The position numbers and the translations under genes were made by a program. From NCBI RefSeq assembly GCF_021432085.1, contig NZ_CP090366.1, positions 3,968,001-4,032,000 on the forward strand: a DNA stretch of 64,000 nucleotides, written 5' to 3'. Positions 18,650 to 27,885 of this stretch are shown here, in pieces. The notes under the pieces are model-generated. The model ran no database searches. It was not told where the DNA came from and saw only the letters and a list, made by a program, of their open reading frames with translations. The DNA comes from Stutzerimonas kunmingensis. GTDB lineage: Bacteria; Pseudomonadota; Gammaproteobacteria; Pseudomonadales; Pseudomonadaceae. The stretch's first letter is position 1; each line of letters begins with the position of its first letter.

Positions 18650-19759
18650 TCAGGCCGCTTGCAGCGGGTCGAGCGCACGAACGTGCTCGACATGCCAGCC
18701 GATCGGGACCACGTCGCCGACCTGCAGGGCGCTGTCGAACTCGGCGATCGGCTGCTTGACGAAGAAATCGCTGACCCCGCATACCTCGAGACGGATGCGG
18801 ATGTGGTCGCCGAGGTAGATGAACTCGGCAACGCGCCCGGTGAAGCGGTTCGGGCAGTTGGCACTGGCGCCGTTGAGCAGCACCCGCTCCGGGCGGATCG
18901 ACAGGCTGACCGGCGACCCCGTCGCGCCGACGTTGACCGCCAGCGCCTCGACGGTTTCGCCGCGGCCGAGCTTGACCGTGCAGCTATCGCCACGACGGTC
19001 GAGCAGATGCGCCGGCAGGCGGTTGTTCTCGCCTAGGAAGTTGGCGACGAAGGTGTTCACCGGCTTTTCGTAGAGCGTGCGCGGGTCTTCGATCTGCTGG
19101 ATCTGGCCCTGATGGAACACCGCCACCCGATCAGACATGGTCAGCGCCTCGCCCTGATCGTGGGTGACGTACACCACGGTGACGCCGAGGCGTTCGTGCA
19201 GATGCTTGATCTCCATCTGCATCTGCTCGCGCAACTGCTTGTCCAGCGCGCCCAGGGGTTCGTCCATCAGCACCAGCTGCGGCTCGAACACCAGCGCGCG
19301 GGCCAATGCCACGCGCTGTTGCTGGCCGCCGGAGAGCTGCGCCGGATAGCGGTTGCGAAAGCCCTCCAGCTGGACCATCGCCAGGGCGCGCTTGACCCGC
19401 TCCTTGATGTCCGGCTTGGCCATGCCGCGCACGCTGAGCGGAAACGCCAGGTTTTCCGAAACCGTCATGTGCGGGAACAGCGCGTAGTTCTGGAACACCA
19501 TGCCCATGTCGCGCTTGTGCGGTGGCACGTTGTTGATCGCCCGGCCATCGAGGAGGATTTCCCCCGCCGTGGGCGTTTCGAAGCCAGCCAGCATCATCAG
19601 GCTGGTGGTTTTGCCCGAGCCAGACGGCCCGAGCAGGGTGAGGAATTCTCCGCGGCGGATGTCCAGATTGAGATCCCTGACGATCAGCGACTCACCGTCA
19701 TAGCTCTTCTGGATGCCGCGAAAGCTCACCAGGATATCGTTCGCCGTTGACTCGACCAT
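18650..19759 (-). CDS. agtA: ABC transporter ATP-binding protein (AgtA)
   Basis: The 369-residue ATPase is of the PotA/MalK type. Walker A LGPSGSGKTT, Q-loop VFQNYALFPHMTV, signature LSGGQQQRVALARAL, Walker B LVLMDEPLGALD and the switch His in VTHDQGEAL are all intact, with a C-terminal TOBE region from about residue 285. The start MVESTANDILVSFRGIQ at 19759 has AGGTG upstream; the longer frame start is not homologous. It is the first gene of agtABCD and starts 148 bp after agtR, in a gap with a strong dyad. Confidence 0.9.
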   Translation of the reverse strand: MVESTANDILVSFRGIQKSYDGESLIVRDLNLDIRRGEFLTLLGPSGSGKTTSLMMLAGFETPTAGEILLDGRAINNVPPHKRDMGMVFQNYALFPHMTVSENLAFPLSVRGMAKPDIKERVKRALAMVQLEGFRNRYPAQLSGGQQQRVALARALVFEPQLVLMDEPLGALDKQLREQMQMEIKHLHERLGVTVVYVTHDQGEALTMSDRVAVFHQGQIQQIEDPRTLYEKPVNTFVANFLGENNRLPAHLLDRRGDSCTVKLGRGETVEALAVNVGATGSPVSLSIRPERVLLNGASANCPNRFTGRVAEFIYLGDHIRIRLEVCGVSDFFVKQPIAEFDSALQVGDVVPIGWHVEHVRALDPLQAA

Positions 19760-19867
19760 GCTGCTGCACCTGCGTAACCGTTGAACCGTGGTCACAGCGT
19801 AGAAGCGCAGCGGCGGTGGAAAAATCGGTACAGCGGAGCGATTGGCCTAGGCGTGAGGGAGAGTCGC

Positions 19868-19887
19868 GTGTAGGGAACGCCCTACAC
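19868..19887. promoter_or_regulatory. Dyad GTGTAGGG-N4-CCCTACAC ahead of agtA
   Basis: Perfect eight-base arms spaced by four bases, 20 bp after the agtR stop and 108 bp before the agtA start. The position and the symmetry suit a binding site for the NarL-type regulator AgtR. A terminator role for agtSR is less likely since no T tract follows. Confidence 0.45.
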
Positions 19888-19907
19888 GGCGGGTCGGTGG
19901 CTGGTGC

Positions 19908-20537
19908 TCAGACCAGCTTGTGTTCCATGGCGTAGCGCACCAGATCGGCCACCGAATGCGCCGCCAGCTTCTGCATCAGGCGGGCCTTGTGGGTGCTGAT
20001 GGTCTTGCTGCTGAGCGCCAGCTTGCCGGCGATGTCGTTTACAGAGTCGCCCTGCACCAGCCGTTCGAACACCGAGTATTCGCGTTCGGAAAGCAGCGCA
20101 TGGGGTGGACGCGAATCGGTCAGGCCGACCTCGAAGACCATGCGATCAGCCAGCGCCGGGTCGATGTAGCGCCCGCCACCGGCGACCTTGCGCAGAGCGG
20201 TGAGCAGCAGCGCCGGCTCGCTGTCCTTGGTCGCGTAACCCGCCGCGCCGATCTTCAGCGCCCGCGCCGCCATCTGCGCCTCGTCGTGCATCGACAGCAC
20301 CAGCACCGCCGGCGGCTGGCTCAACGCGCGGATTCGCGGTATCGCCTCGAGGCCGTTGACGCCAGGCATGGAGATATCCAGCAGCACCACGTCGCAACTG
20401 ATCTGGCGCAGCTGATCGAGCAACTGCTGGCCATTGGCGGCCTCGCCGACCACCTGCATGTCACGCGCCATGCCGATCAGCTGCTTGATGCCCTCGCGGA
20501 CGATGGTGTGATCTTCGGCGACCATGACCCTGATCAT
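19908..20537 (-). CDS. agtR: NarL/LuxR-type response regulator (AgtR)
   Basis: A 209-residue response regulator. The receiver domain has acidic residues in MVAEDHT, phospho-acceptor Asp in VVLLDISMPGVNG (about residue 54) and Lys in GAAGYATKDSEP. The DNA-binding helix-turn-helix is at about 145-200 (LSEREYSVFERLVQGDSVNDI, SSKTISTHKARLMQKL). The start MIRVMVAEDHTIVREG at 20537 overlaps the sensor gene stop by four bases, so the pair is co-translated. The upstream open frame is not part of the protein. It probably activates agtABCD. Confidence 0.9.
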   Translation of the reverse strand: MIRVMVAEDHTIVREGIKQLIGMARDMQVVGEAANGQQLLDQLRQISCDVVLLDISMPGVNGLEAIPRIRALSQPPAVLVLSMHDEAQMAARALKIGAAGYATKDSEPALLLTALRKVAGGGRYIDPALADRMVFEVGLTDSRPPHALLSEREYSVFERLVQGDSVNDIAGKLALSSKTISTHKARLMQKLAAHSVADLVRYAMEHKLV

Positions 20538-22951
20538 GACGGCAATGCTCCAGTGCTTGCGGCTGATGGAAGTGGCACCGGATCGAGTGGAACCCGCGCC
20601 GTGATGGTGGTGCCCTCGCCGGGCTGGCTGTCGATTATCAGTTGCCCGCCGAGCATCTGCACCCGCTCGCGCATGCCGACCAGGCCGAACGAACTGCCGG
20701 CGCCGCGCGCGGCCACAGGAAAACCGCAACCGTCGTCGCTGACGCGCAGACAGAGCATGTTGCCTTCGAGGAGTAACTGCACGCTGACCGTCTGCGCCTG
20801 GGCGTGCCGCATCACGTTGGTCAGCGACTCCTGAAGAATGCGGAACAGGCCGATGGCCTTGGCGTTGCCCAGCAGTGGCGGACATTCCGGCACCTCGACC
20901 AGGCAGGCCACGCCGCTGCGCTCCTCGAAGCGCCGCGCCTGCCATTCCACCGCCGAGGCAATGCCGGCATCGAGAATCGGCGGGCGCAGCGCGGTGGCGA
21001 CATCGCGCACCCGCTGGAACAGCTGGGCGATCAGCCGCTTCATGCTTTCCAGCCGCTGCGCCAGGGCCGGGTCGAGGTCGGCGAAGCCCAGCTCGCACAT
21101 CGAGGTTTCCAGCTTGAGTACGGTCAGCACCTGGCCCAGCTCGTCGTGCACCTCGCGGGCGATATGCGCCTTCTCTTCCTCGCGCACCGTCTCCAGGTGC
21201 GCGGCTAGCTGACGCAGCTGCGCCCGCGAAGCATCCAGCTCCAGCTCGATGCGCTTGTTGTCGGTGATATCCCAGACGATGCCGTCCCATACCTGGCGGC
21301 CATCCGGCTGGCCGCGCACGGAGGCACGGATGTCGGCCCAGCGCACCTCGCCATCGCGATTGAGAATGCGCCCCTGCCAGCGCCAGTCCTGACTTTTCTC
21401 CAATGCCAGCTGCTGACTGGCCCAGTAGCCGGCCTCGTCGTCGGCGTGCACCAGGCTGCGGATACCCTGCCCCGGCTGCAACAGGCGCTCGGCGGAATAG
21501 CCCACCAGGCGCTGGCTGGCCTCACTGATGTAGGCGACGCGCACCGGGGCCTGCGGCCCGTCGCGCTCCAGGCGGAACACCAGCCCCGGCACGTTGCCGG
21601 CCATGGCCTTAAGCCGCGCCTCGCTCTCCTGCAGCTGAGCGCTGGCGCGACGGCGCTCGGTGATATCGGCAAGAAACACCACCAGATACTCACGACTGCC
21701 GAAGCGCAGAAAGCTGTAGGTGACCGCCGCCGGAAAGCGCTGGCCGTCGGCGCGCTGCCACTCGCATTCGTGCACCTGGCGATCATCTTCGCCCGTGCGG
21801 GCAGCGCGCCAGCGCGCCAGCCATGCATCCATGCCCAGCGCCGGATCGAATGTTTCCAGTGGCTGATCCAGCAATCCGCCGGAGGCATGCCCGAGCAACA
21901 TCTCGGCGGCCTGGTTGGCGTAGCGCACGCGACTGTCCCAGTTGAGCCAGAGGATGCCGACGGTGCTGTGATCGAGACAAAACTGCGTCAAACGCTGCGC
22001 TTCTTCGGCCGCCTCGCGCAGCTCGATGTCGCGGCGGGCGGTCTTCAGCCGGCTTTCCAGCACTCCATGCTGGCGCCGCTGCCAGGCGAGCATCAGCAGG
22101 CAGGCCAGCAGCAGAACGCCGAGCAGCAAGCTGAGACTGCGCCAGTAGCTGATCTCGCGGCCCAGATCAATGCTGCGGGTCTTGAGCCACTGTTCTTGCA
22201 ACTGACTGAATTCCCGCGCCGGAAATTGCCGCAGCGCCGTATCGAGCACGGTCGCGAGTTCGGCGCTGTCACGCAGTGAAGCGATACGCAGCAGCTGCGG
22301 GTTGCCCAGATCGCCGACCACCGCCAGCGAGTCGTACTCCACCTGCTGCGACAGGCGCGCAAACACCGGCTCATCGATCACGGCATAGCTGGCCTTCGCC
22401 TCCAGCACCTGACGCAGCGCATCGGCTTGGCTGGTCGCCGTCAGCACGGTGATATTGGGATAGTTGCTGGCAAGGAACTCGGTGACTGGTCCCGGCCCAA
22501 CGGCGGAAACCAGTTCGCTCGGATGCAGATACTCCAGGTCGATGGCGCGTGGACCGCCACGGTCTCCAACGAGCAAGCGCGGGATGCGCAGAAAGGGATC
22601 GCTGTAGCGCCATAGCCGCAAACCGGCCGGCGTCTGCCGCAGGCCCGGTGCCACATCGATCAGGCCTTCGCGGGCGGCCTTCTCCAGCGCAGCCTCGTCA
22701 CTGAAGCGGCGCCATTGCAGGCGCACCCCGAGGTCGTCCGCCAGATGCTCCATCAGCTGCACATGAAAGCCTGACAGGCGCCGCTGGCGCTGGTCATACT
22801 CGGCGTAGGGCGCGCCCATCACCACCCCGACGCGCCACTCCGGATGCTGCTCCAGCCAGGCACGACTGTCGGCGTCGAGCGTCACGGCGCCAGCCGCGAA
22901 AGGCAGCGCCAGGCTGATGAGAAGAACGAAACGCAGGGATAAGGCGAGCAT
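20534..22951 (-). CDS. agtS: Sensor histidine kinase with periplasmic binding domain (AgtS)
   Basis: An 805-residue membrane kinase. It starts with a signal-like segment (LRFVLLISLALPFAAGA). Next is a periplasmic amino-acid-binding domain (SBP_bac_3 type, about 30-250), a membrane helix (LSLLLGVLLLACLLMLAW, about 275-295) and two PAS domains (about 320-440 and 450-560). The HisKA_3 phospho-acceptor is in HIAREVHDELGQVL at about 590, and the HATPase core is near ILQESLTNVMRHAQ and DDGCGFP. The binding-protein-like sensor domain suggests direct detection of an amino acid outside the membrane, fitting an omega-amino-acid system. The ATG at 22951 lacks a good ribosome site; a TTG four codons earlier is possible. 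Confidence 0.86.
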   Translation of the reverse strand: MLALSLRFVLLISLALPFAAGAVTLDADSRAWLEQHPEWRVGVVMGAPYAEYDQRQRRLSGFHVQLMEHLADDLGVRLQWRRFSDEAALEKAAREGLIDVAPGLRQTPAGLRLWRYSDPFLRIPRLLVGDRGGPRAIDLEYLHPSELVSAVGPGPVTEFLASNYPNITVLTATSQADALRQVLEAKASYAVIDEPVFARLSQQVEYDSLAVVGDLGNPQLLRIASLRDSAELATVLDTALRQFPAREFSQLQEQWLKTRSIDLGREISYWRSLSLLLGVLLLACLLMLAWQRRQHGVLESRLKTARRDIELREAAEEAQRLTQFCLDHSTVGILWLNWDSRVRYANQAAEMLLGHASGGLLDQPLETFDPALGMDAWLARWRAARTGEDDRQVHECEWQRADGQRFPAAVTYSFLRFGSREYLVVFLADITERRRASAQLQESEARLKAMAGNVPGLVFRLERDGPQAPVRVAYISEASQRLVGYSAERLLQPGQGIRSLVHADDEAGYWASQQLALEKSQDWRWQGRILNRDGEVRWADIRASVRGQPDGRQVWDGIVWDITDNKRIELELDASRAQLRQLAAHLETVREEEKAHIAREVHDELGQVLTVLKLETSMCELGFADLDPALAQRLESMKRLIAQLFQRVRDVATALRPPILDAGIASAVEWQARRFEERSGVACLVEVPECPPLLGNAKAIGLFRILQESLTNVMRHAQAQTVSVQLLLEGNMLCLRVSDDGCGFPVAARGAGSSFGLVGMRERVQMLGGQLIIDSQPGEGTTITARVPLDPVPLPSAASTGALPS

Positions 22952-23047
22952 ATATTCACGCAATTGATGGGCGTGCCGACACGCTGTTGTAATGCATAAC
23001 CCCTGCCGGCGCCAGCGTGGTACCGGCATCCATAGCGGAGACAATCC

Positions 23048-24073
23048 ATGCGTCGTTTGTCTGCTTTCGTGCTTTTGTTCGGCGTCACGCTTGGCGGCGG
23101 CGTGCCGTACATCGCAGCGGCGCAGGAACCGGAGGCGCCTCAGGAAGCACCGGCGGAGGAGCCAGCAGCAACGCCACGACCATCGCCACAAACTCGTAGC
23201 GAGGCGCTGGCCGCAGGGCTGCAACGACAGCTTGAGGCCACCGCCCAGCTGCAGCTCGGCGACGAAGACAAATTCCTCGCGCTCTGGCACCCGGCCAATA
23301 CTGCGAAGGCCCGCGGCGTGCTCGTCATTATGCCGAGCGAAGGCGAGACCGCCGATTGGCCACGCGCAATCGGCCCGCTCCGGCGCGGCCTTCCCGAACA
23401 TGGCTGGCATACCCTCAGCCTGACACCCGCTGATCCGGCGCTTAGCCCTGGCCCGCGCCCGCCAGCGCCAGAAGCCCCGGCTGCGGAAGAAAAGTCCGAA
23501 ACGGAAGAAAACGCTGAGCCTGACGCCACCGATACCCAGCCGGCCGCGGCGCAAACCACTTCGGCGGGCTACCTGCCTGAGCAGACGGCAGCCACGGACA
23601 ACGACGAATCGACGCCGCCACAAGCCGAGCAGGACACGCCGCCACCAACTCATGCCGAGCGCATGCTGGCGCGCCTGGATGCTGCCATCGAGCATGCGCG
23701 CACACTGCAGGCGTCGACGATTGTTCTGATCGGCCATGGCACCGGCGCCTACTGGGCGAGCCAGTACCTGGCACAGCTTCAGCCAAAGGATGTTGGGCAA
23801 CTGGTGGTGATCGACCCACGCGCACCGTTGCAGGGGGAACAGCCGCTGGAGAGCTATCTCGCAACGCTACCCGCCGCCATCGGCGACTTCTATACGGGCA
23901 CCGGAGCAGCCGCAAATCAGCAGGCACTGCAGCGGCGCAATGCAGCGCGCCGTGCTGGGCACCCGGACTACCGCCTGGTCGCACTGCCAGGTCTGACCGG
24001 TGACCGCAATACCGAACAGGAACAACTGGTGCGTCGCGTGCGGGGCTGGCTGGAGCGCAAGCCGCCACAGTGA
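23048..24073 (+). CDS. DUF3530 alpha/beta-hydrolase-like exported protein
   Basis: The 341-residue protein has a signal peptide (LSAFVLLFGVTLGGGVPYIAAA) and a low-complexity Pro/Ala/Glu stretch after it, then an alpha/beta hydrolase-like fold. A second Pro/Glu-rich insert lies at about residues 135-205. The nucleophile elbow reads LIGHGTGAYWA, with Thr where hydrolases have Ser. It corresponds to the conserved DUF3530 protein next to the sensor kinase in P. aeruginosa. It is divergent from agtS and convergent with djlA. Function is unknown; catalysis is doubtful given the Thr. Confidence 0.8.
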   Translation: MRRLSAFVLLFGVTLGGGVPYIAAAQEPEAPQEAPAEEPAATPRPSPQTRSEALAAGLQRQLEATAQLQLGDEDKFLALWHPANTAKARGVLVIMPSEGETADWPRAIGPLRRGLPEHGWHTLSLTPADPALSPGPRPPAPEAPAAEEKSETEENAEPDATDTQPAAAQTTSAGYLPEQTAATDNDESTPPQAEQDTPPPTHAERMLARLDAAIEHARTLQASTIVLIGHGTGAYWASQYLAQLQPKDVGQLVVIDPRAPLQGEQPLESYLATLPAAIGDFYTGTGAAANQQALQRRNAARRAGHPDYRLVALPGLTGDRNTEQEQLVRRVRGWLERKPPQ

Positions 24074-24080
24074 CGCCCGC

Positions 24081-24848
24081 TCAGCGAAAGCCGCGGCGCT
24101 CGCGAATCAATGCATAGGCACTGTGCAACTCGCGGGTGCGCTCGGTTGCGTCGCGCACCTGGGCGGCATTCGCACCAGCCCCCGCCTGCTTGTCCGGATG
24201 GTGCTTGCTCAGCAGGCGCCGATAAGCGCGCTTGATCAGCTGCGGGTCGGTATCCGGACGCACACCCAGCAGCTGCATGGCCTGCTCGTAAGCACCACCC
24301 CGACCGGCCGGCGCCTCCTTGCGTCGGGTCGCGCCCGGATCGAGCGCGGCCACCTCGGCAGCATCCCAACCCAGCCACTTGCCCCAGAGCAGCACCAGCT
24401 CGTGCTCGCGTGCGCCCATGCTTCCCTGCGCACGTGCCATGCGCCAGCAGGCCTGGATCAGGCGGCGGCTTTCCTCGCGCTGGCTGCGCAGCCGTTGCAG
24501 GGTATCGCGCAGGCCGTCACCGCTCGACTTGCCGCGGTTGAAGGCGGCGATGGCCTGCTGCTGCGCGGTGGCATCGAGCCCCTGCCGGCGCATCTCGTCA
24601 CGTGCGGCCTGGATATGCGCCGGACTCACGCGACCGCCACTCTTGGCCAGACGCCCCAACAGAAAGAACAGCAAATCCCGGCCTTGCAGCACCGGCTTGC
24701 CGGCCAGGCGCGCACGCAGGCTGGTCCAGGAATCGAGTCCCAGACGACGATCGAGCACCTGACCCAGCAGACCGCCGAGCAAAGCCCCCGGAATGCTGGC
24801 CAGCAACCAGCCGATCAGCAGCCCCAACAGCGTGATGGGCCAGAACAT
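24081..24848 (-). CDS. djlA: Membrane-anchored DnaJ-type co-chaperone DjlA
   Basis: A 255-residue protein with an N-terminal membrane anchor (ITLLGLLIGWLLASIPGALL), a TerB-like central domain, and a C-terminal J domain at about 185-250 with the HPD motif (LLSKHHPDKQ) that stimulates DnaK. The layout is that of DjlA. The start MFWPITLLGLLIGW at 24848 is one base after the murU stop, so the two are probably co-transcribed. The longer open frame upstream overlaps murU and is not real. Confidence 0.9.
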   Translation of the reverse strand: MFWPITLLGLLIGWLLASIPGALLGGLLGQVLDRRLGLDSWTSLRARLAGKPVLQGRDLLFFLLGRLAKSGGRVSPAHIQAARDEMRRQGLDATAQQQAIAAFNRGKSSGDGLRDTLQRLRSQREESRRLIQACWRMARAQGSMGAREHELVLLWGKWLGWDAAEVAALDPGATRRKEAPAGRGGAYEQAMQLLGVRPDTDPQLIKRAYRRLLSKHHPDKQAGAGANAAQVRDATERTRELHSAYALIRERRGFR

Positions 24849-24849
24849 G

Positions 24850-26537
<1,688 letters not shown>

Positions 26538-26576
26538 CCAGGGGGTCTCCACGGCGCTAGCCGATAGGCGGGTCAT

Positions 26577-27017
26577 GCTTTATTATCCTGCATCTTGTGC
26601 GACACGGCATGGTTCGTGTTGTGCTTGGTAGGCAGCTGTGCCAGCAGAACCTAAGCCTTTGAAATATAGGGTTTAAATCTACGAAACAGCACAAGTATCT
26701 GGCCTCGTTCAGGCTTATAAAGACCCGCATGCGGGGATGCGAATTCCCCGTGCAGGGAAAGGAGCGTCTCGAATTTGCCGTCCGGCGAGTTCGATCGAAG
26801 CCCATCGAAAAGACAATCCGGTAACCGCCGGCTTGCTCAAACACTCCATAGCCCTGAGGCGACATTCTCGCCTCAGGGCGAGAAGTCACCTCTGGCAATG
26901 GCTTGTTGGCCATCACCCTTGTCGAGAGACACCAGAGGTACTTGTCCTAAGCACAGAGCGAAAGCTCTGCTTGTCATTGTCCAACCATCGCCGGCACGGG
27001 ATGGTAGCGGACTCGTT
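26577..27017. other. Gene-free stretch between amgK and the group II intron
   Basis: No convincing gene. It must include the promoters of amgK and of lptD. It holds a perfect 11+11 hairpin CCCTGAGGCGA / TCGCCTCAGGG at 26852-26878 (five-base loop), an eight-base inverted repeat ACCTCTGG / CCAGAGGT at 26888-26939 that encloses a smaller hairpin, and CAGAGC-GAAA-GCTCTG near 26960. The amount of pairing is more than expected for an ordinary promoter region. Confidence 0.5.
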
Positions 27018-27613
27018 GTGCGACCAACGGTAGCCTAGGGAAACATGCGTCACTGGTAACGGTGGGGTATGAAGCTTTCCCGACAATGTAGCCCCCATTA
27101 TGGGTGCGCACTCGCTGCGAGGCAGTGTTGCAGATGCTCGGAGCAGTACCGGGTTGAGGCGCTAGGCTGGCTGGTATGGGCAACACAAGTGAACTGCTGA
27201 TAAACGTCGTAAGGATAACCATGCCCAAGCTGCTGTCAGGCATGAACCAAAAGGTACGAGGTCGGTTATCTCCGTGGGATGTGGGGATACGTCGCCATCA
27301 TGACCTCCGGCGAAAAGGCAGGCCCTAACCCAGTCGTGTGACAAGCAGGGAACGTGGTAAGCCCGTATTGCTGCCCTTGTGGCAGGGGAGCCGTAAGGCG
27401 AACTGTTGGCGGTGCGGGTATGGGATTGCAGAAAAAGCGAATGCCGGGCTGTAATGGTTCGGATAGGGGTTCGAACATCACCCCACGGGAAACCGGGCAG
27501 ACTTCTGCATGGTCTTTCGTCGCATGACGTCTGACTGACCTCACTCAAATAGGTGGCAAGCCCACCAGGCTCGTATCCCTTCACGGGATAGGGGAAACGC
27601 AAGGAGAAAACGG

Positions 27614-27769
27614 ATGAACGCTTTTGCTCGTGAGATTCTCGCGGCCGCAAGGCAGGCTCCGGCCATCTACTTCGCGCCGCTCCTGGGTGCGATTCAGGAA
27701 GTAAAAGCCGAGTGGCAGCGCCAAGTGCGCGGCAACGAGGCCAGCTCTTCTCTGGATAGAAAGCGCTAG
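27614..27769 (+). CDS. Small ORF inside the group II intron
   Basis: A 51-codon frame from ATG 27614, preceded by AAGGAG eight bases away, the best ribosome site in the intron. The product starts MNAFAREILAAARQAPAIYF, continues through an acidic/basic helix-prone centre and ends SLDRKR, basic overall. It lies between the structured domains and the maturase gene, 116 bp ahead of the latter. I do not recognise it. It may be a real intron-encoded accessory peptide or a translated leader that sets maturase expression; chance is the alternative. Confidence 0.42.
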   Translation: MNAFAREILAAARQAPAIYFAPLLGAIQEVKAEWQRQVRGNEASSSLDRKR

Positions 27770-27812
27770 GAGCACCCGCAAGCCCTCCAGGGTTTGCCGT
27801 AGCCATCATCAA

Positions 27813-27843
27813 CCCCGTTCGGGACCATTGTTCCCGAACGGGG
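27813..27843 (+). promoter_or_regulatory. Hairpin just before the maturase start
   Basis: Perfect 12-base arms CCCCGTTCGGGA / TCCCGAACGGGG with a seven-base loop, ending 42 bp before the maturase ATG. In other group II introns a domain IV subdomain at this place binds the maturase and represses its translation; that role is inferred here. It lacks a T tract, so termination is less likely. Confidence 0.5.
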
Positions 27844-27885
27844 GCAGTGCGTTTCCGCTCGGGTTCTACCTGAGAGGAAAGCAGC

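Noticed and set aside
20534..23800. A 1,088-codon open frame over the sensor gene
   Set aside because: The first 283 codons are antisense to the DUF3530 gene and have no homology; the real start is near 22951.
26597..26601. GTGCG at 26597 as the intron 5' end
   Set aside because: It would add over 400 bp to domain I; the GTGCG at 27018 gives a more normal distance to domains II-IV.
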